Assembly: GCA_905182985.1 (NCBI GenBank)
Contig: CAJJDN010000031.1
Location: forward strand, 94,508-158,507
Source: Paramecium sonneborni
Taxonomy: Eukaryota > Ciliophora > Oligohymenophorea > Peniculida > Parameciidae
Direction: 5' to 3'
DNA: 64,000 bases
The notes below the pieces were generated by a model, which made no database searches, was not told the origin of the DNA, and worked only from the letters and a program-made list of their open reading frames with translations. The position numbers and the translations under genes were made by a program. Numbering within the stretch: position 1 is the stretch's first letter; each line of letters begins with the position of its first letter. Shown here one piece after another: positions 12,526-24,652 of this stretch.

Positions 12526-15500
12526 TCAAGATTATTTAGTTTTTGTCTTTTTTTTATTTTTCTCATCACTTTTTCCATTTAATTGAGAGGTTGATTGCTT
12601 TAAAGATTGATACAAAGATTGGTGAATAGGTGATTTAAGTTTTTTAACAGAAGGCTATTTTTTAGATTTCTTCTTTTTTTGTTAATGTCTAATAAAATTA
12701 CAAATTATACTATTAATTAGATTTAATTTATGGTTCATCTGTAATATCATCCTAACTTGAATTTGAAAATTGAGGATCAAACTCTAGTTCATCAACTCTC
12801 CTTCTTGAATTTTCGAACTAAGAATCCTATTATTCATTATTAATTATAGGCTGTTATAATTAAGATTATGAATTAGTATTATTATTAATTTTAATTTCTT
12901 CCATAATTTTCTAAAATTATTATGGATTTTGTAACATATAATCAGAAAATAATTACATATCTCTTTAAATTTCAGTTGTTGTTACTTAAGAATTTGATTA
13001 TGGTTATTATCCAATAGGAGGTGTCAAAGGTCTAAATACTTAATTGTGAGGTCTTAAAGTTTTTAAAACTTAATCTTCTACTTCTCCTTTTCTTTAATCA
13101 AATATTTATCTATTTCCACTAGATCTTCTTTCTTAACTTTATTTTCCTATTCCTACATTTGGTGTTCTACTTCCAATGTGAGGTGATATTGTTTTAATTC
13201 TTTCCTTTAAAATTGGAATTTTTCTCAAATCATCGTATTCATTCCATTCTTCATCATCTACTTCAATAATTCCTAAATCATCTAAATCTATTGGATCATC
13301 ATCCAATATATTCTTATTTGTATTTTAATTTAAATTATTGCTTTATTTCATGCTAATTTCTTTATCTAAAATATCAGATTATCTAATTTTACTTTCCTAT
13401 TAAACCTAATACATAAATAAAGTTTGTAAACATTGAGATAAAATTTCTTAATCAACTTTACGAATCCACAAAAAATCTTCTTAATTTAACTCAAATTCAT
13501 CCATTGATGTTGATCCAAAAGTATCTGATTACATCATTAAATCTTTAAAAGAATTCTATCTCTAAAATAATTATTGAATTATATTTTCAGATTATCTATT
13601 AATTTAATCTCTTTATTTATTTTATCGATGCCTAAGTTAATTGTATTGCTCAGCCATTTATTAAATTATCCTTATTGCTATTTATTCAGGAGTACACAAT
13701 TAAATCATTACTATCGACATTAATTATAATTATTTATTTTAACTATTCTACAATTTACTTGCTTATTCAAAAAAAGAAGAGTTTATAGAAGGAAATACTC
13801 TAAAATTCTTACCAGAATCTAATCCAAAAATATAACCACAAAATTTTAAAATATTATACTAATGCCATGGTTCCTAACAATCTAACTTTTCTTAGGTCCA
13901 TAAAAATATCCTTTCTATAAAATCATCAAGTTTAGTTGAATTAGGCATTTTATTTAATAATTGTCCCCATTGATTCAAAAGATCAAAAAATAATACATAA
14001 ATACTATTAAATGGAGTATCTATTAAATCTGATACTTCATTCCATAAACTTGATACTTCATCTAAAACCTTTGAATATTCACTTTTTTAAAATTTCAAAT
14101 TAAATATGTTATTTAAAATAAGCAATGAATTTAAAATACATTTAGAATCAGTTTTATCTTAGAGTGAATGGGTTAATATATCTTTAATAAACTTAACAAA
14201 AATTATTCTATCCTCAAAAAATTTTATTCTTGTACTTGTTTCAATATTTATAAAACATTCCATAAGAAGCTAAAGTGTTAAATGTCCTTTTTATCTTATT
14301 TTTGAATTAAGTGATTTAATTAGATTAATTAAAGATTAAATAAAATCAGGACTATTTTAAATTAGTTAAGCTACTACTTTAAATTGTTATCCCATTTCAG
14401 AAAATAATTCACAAATAAATTGTACTTTTTCATTAAAAATTTCATATTCCTATGTTAATTACTTGTTATCAGATTTAAATTCTTTCTTAACTTTTTCTCT
14501 ATCTTATTTATGTTCCTTTTTATTCTCTGAAATTAAGTTTGATTGAATTAAAGGCTCTTGATTTTATATTAGACATACTTATATCAATGAATAGAAATGA
14601 TTTTAATATTAAACAATCATTTTAATAAAATTTTATTTTGATTATTTTTAAGCTTATCCTTTAACAGTATATTAATCAATTAATGCCATTACACATTTCT
14701 CAATTAATGCCTAATCTAAAAATTCTTAACTGAAAGCAATCAAGATATCAAATATTTTAAAAGTTTCATCATGAATACTATGAGGTACTCTTTAGCAAAA
14801 AATTTCAACATATGAATAAATTTATGATTCAAATTTTTATATGAGTTATGGACATTAAAATTAAATAGTTTTAAGTATTTTATCCAAAACTACTAAAATA
14901 TCTTATCCAGGGGATGTAGTTTAGCATATTAGAAATATATTTTATAGAAAAGGATTAATGAGTTCATACATTTGATCAAATTCATTTCCATCAATTAAAA
15001 TTTCTATAAGGATATTCCAAACAAGTTCAAAACAATCAAATTGAATCTTACCTTTTACTGTTTGATCTAATAATTTAATTAGAATTGGTTTTAAAGTAAT
15101 TAGGTTTTAATTGGCAGTAGTATAGAGTTATTTAATCTTAATGTTGTTTGTTAATTATTTATTTAGAATCTCTTCAAAAAATGGAATTTAAGATTCTTCT
15201 TTTTATTATCTTACTATAATGGATATTAGTTATAATAACTTAATTATTTAATACTATTGAGATTGTGATAAATTGTTGTAATTTGTAAAATTTAAGGATT
15301 CTATTAATTGTTAATTAGCCCAAGCAATTATTTTGCTGATTTTTTTTTCATTTTATTTAGGTATAATATTCTGTAATACTAGATTCCATATTTTAGATTC
15401 TTCGACTTAATTTAATTACTTCAAGAATAAAATATCAATTCTAAAGTGAGCTTAATCAGCTTATAATAAATATTCACAAATTTTCATAATTAATTTTTAT

Positions 15501-16633
15501 CCTTCAATATTGACATCAAATAATCCTTAAATAATAGTTTGATTCCAAATATCTTGAATGAGTTTGAGAGTAGCTTAACTTAATTCTTACAATATCATAT
15601 TTACTATTTTATAAATCATTTCTACTATCAATTATCCTTATTATTAATTTAACATTTTCAAAAATAACTTAAATATCTAAATAATTTATCCACCTAATCC
15701 ACAACCAAGTTATTCTATTATAAATTCTAAGCATCTCATATTTGCCATTCTTAAAGCATCAAAATTTTAATTATCTTCTAAAAGAAGTACTCTGCTTATG
15801 ATTTTAATTAGATCATCTGAAAGTCTAAGTATACATTCATATGAATCTGTATTTTGTAATGTAAAAAGTAATTATGTCTTATCGTATTAAATATTAACAT
15901 ATTAGACAGCATATTTCAATGCTTAAAGTTTTTCATTTAACATAGAAGGTTAATTAATTGAATCAGCTATTAATATTTAAAGTCCACTAGCTCTTAAAAA
16001 ATAAAAATCTTTTTGCTTAACCAAAATTTAAGCTTTTTCAGCATAAAAATTAGCTACTTTTTTGAATATTTCTGCAGCTTAAACAAATCTTCTTGAAGAA
16101 AGAAGAGATAAGCCTAAAAGAATATCTGCTTCAGCTTAATTAATTTCTCTATTATTTTTTTTGAAGATGTGACTAATATTTAAAAGAGCTACCATTTAAT
16201 TTGCAGCAGGAGATTAATATAATGAATAGCCATAAACTTATATTGATAGTTTAGCTTTAAGTTTATTTTCTAATTATTAAGGAGGTTCACAAACACTAAA
16301 AGAAAGTCTAAGTTTCCGACCAAATCCAAGACCAACAATTTTGTATTGACTATTACATTATTCAGCATTTACAACTTCTTTACTATTGATCAGACGATTG
16401 TATGTTTAATCAAAACAATCCAAACATTCTAAGGATGTAAATGCGAATCCTTTTATTTAAGTATCACTCCATTTCAAAATTAAATGAGTTATTAAACAAT
16501 CTTCTCTTAAATTTATTTATAGTTTCACATTTGCTTATTTACTATCACCTTATCTTTCATTAACTTAAACTTTAATTGCCTCTTAACTTAGATCAAATGA
16601 TGCCACACAAACATTACATTGTACTAATTGCAT
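12526..16633 (-). CDS. Very large helical protein of unknown function
   Basis: Two exons (16633-12711, 12688-12526) around a 22-nt GTA...TAG intron at 12689-12710; 1,361 residues with no internal TGA. The N-terminal ~130 residues look like a compact beta domain (WSDTQIKGFAFTSLECLDCF, VGLGFGRKLRLSFSV). Residues ~190-1000 are a long run of leucine-rich amphipathic helices of the HEAT/armadillo kind. The last 250 residues are acidic then S/Q-rich, ending in a lysine tail (HQQKKKKSKKQPSVKK). A helical-repeat scaffold is the best structural guess; the beta domain plus helical repeats recalls centrosomal or ciliary scaffolds such as CEP104, but this is inference without a diagnostic motif. Omitting the intron loses the basic tail and its reading frame. 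Confidence 0.72.
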
Positions 16634-16830
16634 ATTTATTTATTAAATAAATAAAAGTTTTAGTATATTCAATTTATTCAACATAATTAATAACATTGTA
16701 GATAATTATTGAACTATAATTTATTGATGTTATATCATAATTATTCTATTCTAATGATTTTATCCTTTAAATTTTTATAACACTTAATGAAACTATTTAT
16801 CAAATATAAATAGTAGCATTATTTCTGATA

Positions 16831-18574
16831 ATGGATAGTAATCAGTTTTCAGAAAATTACTAAGAAAGATTACCTGACTTTGAAGTTCATATTCTTAAGA
16901 AACCAAAAATTGAAATTATACAATAATTTTAATAAGAAAGCATTTAATCATTTGAAATTGAAGGTAGCAATTTCTTCTTTGTTCTTTTTTAGCTAAACAA
17001 CCACCAAAATCTATATCTGATTAAACACTCCTAAAACAATTATAAATTACTTAGTTTACAAAGCATGCTTAAAATAAATAGCAAAATAAATAATATAATA
17101 AAAAGACCTTAATTAGAGAAGATATTGAATATAATAAGATTGATACTCTTAAAATTAACTTAAATGAATTAGGTATAAAGGATTCACATATCTAATAACT
17201 AGAATAGTAAATCGAACAATTAACATAATAAATTTAAGTATAAATATTATAATAAATTAGTTTTTTAAAACTTCATCATTTAAATATGAAACTGCAATCA
17301 AAGCCTTCGTAATTGAATTAGATTAGTGTTAAAGGAATGATAGGAATTTGACAATTGAAAATAATAAAAAAAAATTAGGATAATATTAATACTTAAGAGA
17401 AAATAAAATAATTAAATAAGTTTGGGTAGATGGTAAAGAAACTATTGATCTCAAATAAAAAATACAAGATATTGAATAATAATTGGTAGAATATGAAGAT
17501 TAAACTAAGTATTTGAAAATTGAAACATAAATTGAATCATTAAATTATTTGTTTCTTTAAAGAGAAAAGAAATGCTTATAGAAATAATTAAATATTTTAG
17601 AGAATAAAAAATTGTTATTTCTCAAAGAATTAAAATTAGAATATGATGAATTACATGCAAAATTTAAAAGTGTAGATTAATATCCTGTAATAGGAGAGAG
17701 ATATATTTTATTATCACTTCTTGGTAAAGGTGGTTTTAGTGAAGTTTACAAGGTATAAAATCTATTGTTATATTATAGGGTTATGATTTAAAAGAGATGA
17801 AACATGTAGCTTGTAAAATACACTAATTAAATTAAAATTGGACTATTAATTCTAAATCATATTATGTTAATTTAGTAACAAAAGAGTTCAAGGTACATAA
17901 AGAATTATAGCATCCAAATATATTAAAATTATATGATTCTGTTGAGATTGATTCTAATACCTTTTGCACAATATTAGAATATTGTAATGGTTCAGATTTA
18001 TCTTATTTCATGAGGAAATATAGTAGTATATAAGAGAGAGAAGCAAAATTAATAATTTAACAGTTACTTGAAGCAGTAAAGTATATTCATATGAATAAAA
18101 TTATTCATTATGATATAAAGCCTTAAAATATCCTATTTAATTAGAATGAAGTAAAACTGTGTGATTTTGGATTATGCAAAGAATTAGAATAAGAAAATTC
18201 TTAATTGGAATATTCTACTTAAGCAGTTGGGACTTATTGGTATTTGCCACCAGAATGTTTTCTATAAGAAAATAAAAGTCGTTTAATAATATCGAATAAG
18301 GTTGATATTTGGTCAATTGGTGTAATCTTTTTTGAAATGTTATATGGGATGAAACCATTTGGAAATGGTGAAAGTTAAGAAACAATATTAAAATAAAAAG
18401 TAAATATATAATAAGAAATATTAGATTATTTTAAAATCTGAAAGTGTAACATTTCCAAAGAAACCTGCTTTGTCAAATGAATGCATAGAGTTTATAAAAG
18501 GATGCTTAAGTTATAATTAAAATGATAGATTTGACATTCATTAAGCATAAAATCATCCTTATATGAGAAAATGA
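16831..18574 (+). CDS. TLK: Tousled-like serine/threonine kinase
   Basis: Five exons (16831-16963, 16993-17237, 17261-17752, 17779-18399, 18425-18574), introns 23-29 nt, 546 residues. The N-terminal ~270 residues are Q/N/K-rich with a coiled coil, as in TLKs. Kinase domain from ~276: [13 protein letters not shown] glycine loop, ACKIHQLN lysine, catalytic loop [13 protein letters not shown] (D402), DFGLCKELE, then [11 protein letters not shown]. The HYD version of HRD, the GYDLKE...ACKIHQLN...W segment and the YLPPECF motif are diagnostic of Tousled-like kinases, which phosphorylate Asf1 and act in chromatin assembly during S phase. It is complete and lies just upstream of a short unknown gene on the same strand (12 bp between stop and next ATG). 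Confidence 0.93.
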
Positions 18575-18586
18575 GTTTATAATTTA

Positions 18587-19751
18587 ATGAGTTTATTTAC
18601 AAATTCTTTTCGAAATTTGTCACAATAGTAATACGAGGATGATTCTGTTAAAGTTTACTATAAATCAGATATGAAACAATATGCTAAAATAAGATATAAT
18701 AGAGGAACCACAATTGGTTAAATTATCAATGAATTAATCAAAGAATTGAATTTGAATGGTAAAATTATAAAATTAACTCAGGGAAGCTCTAGTATCAACT
18801 TTATATAATAACACATTAAAAGAATGAACCATCATAAGGTGGAATTAGTATAAAACGTAAGTTGCGTAAAAATGAACAACCTTTTAGGATTTTATTTTTT
18901 ACAAAGACATTCAAATATTCCTTTTATCTTGATTATATGTTCAGTTAATTAAGTTAAAATATTTAAGATTCTCATATCAATTAAAATGAGAATTATTAAT
19001 TAACTAAATATGATAAGGAATTCAAAATTGTAAAGTTAACTAAAAATGGAAGTTAGAAGAAAATAAGGATAAAAATAAATTCCCAAGGAGCAGCTTTATG
19101 TTAAGAAGGAAGTATCAAAGAATTATTTTAATTAGATAAGAAATGGAAAAGTTTATTTAATACTCTGATTGTAAATTTGATTTTGAGCAAGACCTTGTAT
19201 TTACAATTACGTAATAACAAGTTAGTATTTATAGAGCTGCTAATAAAAATGAGTTTTATGCAATGTAATAATAAAATTCTAACATTAGTAATAAATTAAT
19301 ATATTAATATACTAAAAATACAGAGATTAAATGTAAAATGAATTCTTAAGATAATATAATTTAAAATTGCACTAGATAAATCATGTAACAAATTGAATTT
19401 AATTGTTATGAATTTACATAATCAAAATAGATGATGAAAGAAAACCCAAATTTTAAAAGCTTTATCGAAATTTACAAAATAACTTAAGTGAATTAAGATA
19501 TAACAGCTATATAAAATGATGATTTAATTGTTAATATAATATAGTTTAAAGAATCTATATTAGAAACAATGTCAATATTGCCAAGAGAATAATTTAGGAA
19601 AGCACTCATAGTTTTTAATGCTCAATTTAAATATACAGCTAGTTAAAAAATAGAGAATTAAATTGAAGAATAGAATTCGTTGTTAAATTCTTTAGAAGAT
19701 ATTTTAGTTAGTGAAGAAGATATGAAAAAATTTAATTAATTTTTATCATGA
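18587..19751 (+). CDS. Conserved-looking unknown protein, three exons
   Basis: Proposed exons 18587-18758, 18782-19029 and 19053-19751 give 372 residues. The first intron (23 nt) ends in CAG; the second (23 nt, GTA...AAG at 19030-19052) is the only short intron found that restores the frame, and the AAG acceptor is unusual, so that junction is uncertain. No domain is recognised; there are patches such as SIKRKLRKNEQPFRILFFTK and FPRSSFMLRRKYQRIILIRQEM, then a Q/N/K-rich C-terminal half ending in an acidic coiled coil. It starts 12 bp after the TLK stop and ends 51 bp from the convergent Pumilio gene. Confidence 0.6.
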
Positions 19752-19802
19752 TATATTTATTCTTAATATTTATTCAACGAAATTAGATATTTGTCATAAA
19801 GC

Positions 19803-21622
19803 TCAGTGTTGGATTTGTTTCTCCAAAAGGCTATAAATTCTTTGGCCTAATTATTATTGAATAATTTAATACCATGCACAGTCGACTTGATGGCTGTTAG
19901 TTCTGATTAATTTTAAGATAAATGATCTGATATATATCTTTGTACACTGTTGTCACTTAAAACTAGAAATTTCTTTATAACATAATTCGCATATTGATGA
20001 TTAGCTAATACAACGAAATTGCTTTAGCTAAAATGATAATACGTATTTTATTTACTATTAATTTGGACTACGACACAGAAGCCATTTCATTATTGCTAAT
20101 AATTCTTATTTACCTAAGACTTCTAAGGCTCGTTCAACAGTATTACTTTAAAAATATAAAATGATATACCTTGCGTATTTGTTGATGCTAAGCTAGTAAA
20201 ACTATTATATAACTAATTGAACCAAATATCCTTTTTCTTAGCTTGGCTTCCAATATTATAAAATATGTTATAAAACGTAATTTCCATATTCAGTTTGACT
20301 TAGTATACTATAATTCTACACAGATAATCTAATTATTCTACTTATTTGTTATGGAGAGTATTATTATATTATTTTATGAATGATTTTGCAGCCATATATT
20401 TATTAGCCCATATAATTAAACTATATAGAATAATTAATTACAGATTCTTCTACTATGGGAATTAGAAATTCCATTTTTAATTTGTCATATGTTTCTAACA
20501 TTTTAAAAATTACATAATTTCCATTCAAATCATAGATTAAAGATCTCATGTTAGATTATAATTGTTAAAGTACAATCAATTACAAATCTTCACGATTGTA
20601 TGTATATTCAATCAATTTCTACATAACTCTGCATCCAAAATTATTTTTAGATAAATCATAAAAATGAGATTTTAATTTATTGAACATTCTTAATTGTAAT
20701 TTCTGATTAGCTAGAATTTGATATCAATAATACTGCATTCAAATATTTTTTAAACCACATAATTGCCAAATACATCTTTTTATATTTGTGGACTTATACG
20801 TTCTAATTTCTAAGCAATCAATTCTTTTTATTCTTAAGTACCTTGTTCTAACATTTTTTATAGTTTTCTACTTACAATCTGGTTTCCCCAAAGTTAATCC
20901 TACATATTAATACCATGTTTATTACTACTAAAGAGGTGATATAGAGATCCATTTCAATATCTGGTTCAAATTGTACCTAAGGACTTTGAGATTCAAGAGG
21001 TGGAGAATAAATCGGTTAGTTAAGATAACTATATTCATACTGTAATCCTTATGGAATTGAATGACCATCTATTATATCCTAAAAATATTCAGTTTCATTC
21101 TTTTCTGAATTCCAGAGTTCTTTGATTAATTATAAAGTTTGAGCATTTAGTTAAGGAGTATCATTAGAGCTAGGGGATTGCATCTCTAAGATAGCATCTT
21201 GATTTTCATCTACTTCTTGACTAGGAGGTTCAGTCAGTTGCGGTTAACATGTTTTATGTTTTGGAGATTTTCTCTTTTATTCTTTAGGTAGCTTGAAACT
21301 TTAATGTTTCTAAGCATTATGTGTTCCTTGTACTTATAATTTATGGATATTCTCTTCTTATTCATCAATAGTGTCAACGTTGAGTTAATTGTTTTGAATA
21401 ATCAGGCTTTCTTTAGGTGATGTGTCTAATGTCATTTACTCAAAGTCAGTTGTTAAAGTATTACTCATTGGAGTCATCAGGCCTAATTTCCCCAATCTTG
21501 CATTTCATTTTTAACTCTTACTTAGCTTTCTGCTATTCAGATGACTGTCCCTCTGCATTTTCGGTTCCCTAAAATTCTTTAAGCAATGAAGGCAAATAAT
21601 CATCATCGTTTTATTTGTTCAT
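19803..21622 (-). CDS. Pumilio/PUF-family RNA-binding protein
   Basis: Seven exons (21622-21522, 21496-20929, 20899-20734, 20710-20170, 20145-20056, 20027-19873, 19846-19803); 554 residues. The first 220 residues are disordered. The PUF domain then shows repeat cores GNQIVSRKL, FGNYVVQKIFE, FGCRVMQKLIE, NGNYVIFKMLE, YGCKIIHKI, YGNYVLQHIL, YASNTVERAL and YANYVIKKFL, with the final TVHGQRIYSLLEK matching the last helix of human PUM. PUF proteins bind 3' UTR sequences and repress or localise mRNAs in the cytoplasm. Introns at 20146-20169 and 21497-21521 end in AAG; the first splits the KYAS/NTVE repeat core exactly, which strongly supports its removal. Convergent with the gene ending at 19751. 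Confidence 0.93.
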
Positions 21623-21822
21623 TCGGGGAGATTGTATTGATAAATAAAACAAAAAATCTTTTATATATTTTTCATTCGAATAACAACATCATTTAGTTTC
21701 TAATTTATGTTAATAATTGATTAATTAAAATCCACTAATGATTGTGTTTAAATATACATATTTATATTTATATATTTTATTCTCAAAGTAAAAAATATAT
21801 AATATTTTAAATTAGTACAACA

Positions 21823-22824
21823 ATGTCAGATGATGATGATGTTGAAATTATTCATTCTAGTCAATCCATTGAAGGTTCACCTAAATAAGTCTATAACACT
21901 TAAATAATTCCAAACCTCTAATCTGATAATCAAGTAATTCGTTATCTAAAATTTAGAAACTTTATCAAAGTAATAAATCTCTTGAGATCGAAATCAAATA
22001 ATACAAACAATTATTAGAGTAAACCTTAGAAACTCTACGATAATCTGAAAAAGATCAAAATACTTTAAGTATTGCAAATATGCATCTAAAATTTTAGAAC
22101 TTTAACTTTCTTAAAAAGATTTTCAACTTTAAGTAATTCAAGCTAATGTAGATGAACGTTAAAAAAGTGGTAAAATTGAATCACATTAAAAAATAAAAGA
22201 CAGCAACTCTAGTAAATGATGTAAATTATTTTAGACCGAGATTCATTTGGCAATAAATAAACAAATGTGTCTTCTGTAGGTGGTTTTTTATCATCCACTT
22301 AGAGTCCTCGTTGTTAATGTGATGGAGTATAATATATAAATAATTTTAGTTTCATACACGAGGGCAAACACTTATTGAAATATTGAAGAAAATTCAATTC
22401 ACTTTAAAGTAAAATGATCAAGTTGTTCATTCATAAGAACTTGTAAAAATATTATAAGAGTTTGAGGATAATTTAAAATAATTTTTAACTCTTCATGAAT
22501 AATTTGCCATTGAAGTATTTTATCATATTATATTTTATTAAGATTCATAGAAATAAAATGGATCAAACAGAAAAATAAAGTTAAATCAAATAAGCATCGA
22601 CTCATTCCATAAGTGATCATTTTCATTCTTTGGAAGATTAAAATACAATTTAAAATCCAAATTAGTAAATATTCAACAATGATGACCTTGACACTAGCCA
22701 ATTCGAAAGTGAATAACACATCAAATTGTAATTTGAATGTTTCGAAATGTCTTTGGCAAAAGTGAGTGAGGAAGAAAAACAATAATGGAAATAAAAATTA
22801 CTATAATTAATTAACACTCTTTGA
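21823..22824 (+). CDS. Coiled-coil protein of unknown function, upstream of the PLD-like gene
   Basis: Six exons (21823-21933, 21957-22068, 22098-22211, 22235-22326, 22350-22514, 22543-22824), 291 residues. Acidic start (MSDDDDVEIIHSSQS), then a coiled coil (QSNKSLEIEIKQYKQLLEQT, LKLQLSQKDFQLQVIQANVD), an S/N-rich linker, and two more helical segments. The fifth intron ends in AAG. Its TGA at 22822-22824 is followed, in the same frame and after only six sense codons, by the ATG of the PLD-like gene. Either two genes are packed with an 18-bp spacer or the TGA is read through (or is a sequence error) and the product is a fusion. Confidence 0.65.
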
Positions 22825-22842
22825 ATAATTTTAATATTATTT

Positions 22843-23891
22843 ATGGAAGAAGAAAGATCTGAATAAGTAACGATTGATCCTTTATTCTTTCCATCTAAAG
22901 AAAATGAATAAAAACTCATTCAATTTCTCTCCCAAGCTAAACAATATATCCGTATATGTGTATACACATTCACCAATAAAAATATTGTGGGTAAAATGTC
23001 GTAGATGATGAAGGAGAATCCAAATTTAAAAATTTAAGTTATTACAGATGATGCTTAGACTAAGATACCTTCATAAAAAGCTATTTTGGATTAAATATTA
23101 GAAGAAGGCAAAGGTTAAGTAAATAATTACATTTATTTTTTTCACAGGCTGAAATCAAATTAGACAATTCAACTGTTAGCTTAATGCATCATAAATATTT
23201 AGTAATTGATACAGAATATATGGCTACTGGTTCCTTTAACTGGACAAAGTCTGCAGTTACAACAAATAAAGAAAACCTTCTTTTAATAAAAAGTAAAAAA
23301 CTTGTATAATAATTTGATTAAAATTTTTAATCACTTTGGAAAGATTTTAAATTCATGAATGATAGAATTCTTGAGTAATAACAAGAAGAAATCGATAGAA
23401 CTGAAAGACAAAGATTAAAAGCTGAGAAGCAAGCTGAATAAGCTGCAAAAAAGGCAGAATAAGAAGCAAATGCTGATCCGAATAATCCTAATCCTATTCA
23501 AAAAGAAACAGAAGCTAAATCAAAGAAGACTCCAAAAGAACCGAAACCACCTAAAGAACCTAAACCTCCTAAAGAACCAAAACCCCCAAAAGAACCTAAA
23601 CCACCTAAATAACCAAAACCTCCTAAAGAACCGAAACCACCTAAAGCTCCAAAAGTACCTAAACCCCCAAAAGAACCAAAACCACCAAAAGAACCAAAAC
23701 CAATCAAACAAAAAATTAGAAAAGTAGCATAGTCAAAAAATAAAAGAAAAAATATAGAAAGTGTAGATTTTAGTGATGATGTAGAAGATATTAATATTAA
23801 GAATGATGTTGAAGAAGATGATGAAGATTATGAGGATGAGGAAAATTCAATAAACGACTTTTTAGCAGAAGATGATTCTGAATGTGATTGA
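22843..23891 (+). CDS. PLD-family protein with one HKD motif (PLD6/Zucchini-like) and Pro/Lys repeat tail
   Basis: Two exons (22843-23118, 23148-23891), 29-nt intron ending in CAG; 339 residues. Residues ~10-150 form a PLD catalytic domain: FFPSKENEQKLIQFLSQAK, then MHHKYLVIDTEYMATGSFNW, i.e. HxK(x)4D with H106, K108, D113 and the downstream GSFNWT. A single HKD motif at this size is typical of PLD6/Zucchini and bacterial Nuc, which dimerise to form one active site; known activities are cardiolipin hydrolysis or endoribonuclease activity in piRNA maturation. Unlike PLD6 no N-terminal membrane helix is visible. A C-terminal tail carries ~10 PKEPKP repeats, a basic patch and an acidic end. Which substrate applies here cannot be told from sequence. 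Confidence 0.85.
23520..23705 (+). repeat. Tandem codon repeat encoding PKEPKP units
   Basis: About ten imperfect copies of an 18-nt unit (CCTAAAGAACCNAAACCN-type) within the PLD-like gene, encoding (P/K)-rich units such as PPKEPK. It produces a glycine-rich artificial frame on the minus strand. Confidence 0.85.
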
Positions 23892-23959
23892 TAAATTACA
23901 TAAAAAAAGAAATAAACAAATATACATTATTTATGAACTATAGCTCTTTAAACAAATTT

Positions 23960-24573
23960 TGAAAAGATTCAAAAATAATAAGATGGACAACTTATCAGAA
24001 GAAACTAGAAACTCTAACAAATTGAACAAATCTCCATTAAAAAAAAATCATTTTTAAATATGATTATGAAGAGATTATAAACTTGTTATCAAAAATAGTT
24101 AAAACTTCTTTGTTCATAAAACTAGTATACTTCCTTAAATTGTGTTGAAAATGACTTTTTAAACCTTTGAGTTATAAAACATGCTTTAAAAAACAAAACA
24201 AAAATACATTCAGAATCCAAAAAACATTATCAAGAACTTAACAATGAAAAGATTTGAGATTTATTTTTATTTAAAATGATATCTTGACTTAAATATTGTT
24301 TTTTATAATATTCAAAGAGCAATTTCATACTTTTTAGTATTTGCACTTAACCTGATTTTCAAAACTATTAAAAGAAAAAGAAAAGATTATTTGATTTACT
24401 CTCTTTAAAAGGAATATTTTGCTTGTTATAAATCCTTCAATTACATTTAGTATCAATAACAATAATAAGTGATATAGAAGATTTATAAAATGAAGAAAAG
24501 TGTAAAAATATTGGGTATTTAGTTTTTGGAATAATTTATGATTCATAGGAAAATTTCAATAGGAAATCAATGA
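23960..24573 (+). pseudogene. Broken or unresolved coding stretch
   Basis: Two protein-like segments in different frames: about 23960-24160 (Q/K-rich, ...DGQLIRRNQKLQQIEQIS) and about 24290-24573 (LNLIFKTIKRKRKDYLIYSL ... ending FMIHRKISIGNQ and TGA at 24571-24573). They cannot be joined by the short GT...AG introns that work elsewhere: TGA codons at ~23950, ~24165 and ~24280 remain, and no start codon is in frame. It may be a gene with unrecognised introns, or a decayed gene. No domain recognised. Confidence 0.4.
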
Positions 24574-24652
24574 AAAGTAAGGAATTTGCTTTGATATATT
24601 TAATATTATTATATTTGTTACAAATTAAAAAAATATAAACATAAAACGCCTA

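Noticed and set aside
23498..23711. Glycine/phenylalanine-rich minus-strand ORFs (GFGSLGG-type repeats)
   Set aside because: They are the antisense of the PKEPKP repeat in the PLD-like gene; the plus frame carries the conserved catalytic domain and continues through the repeat.
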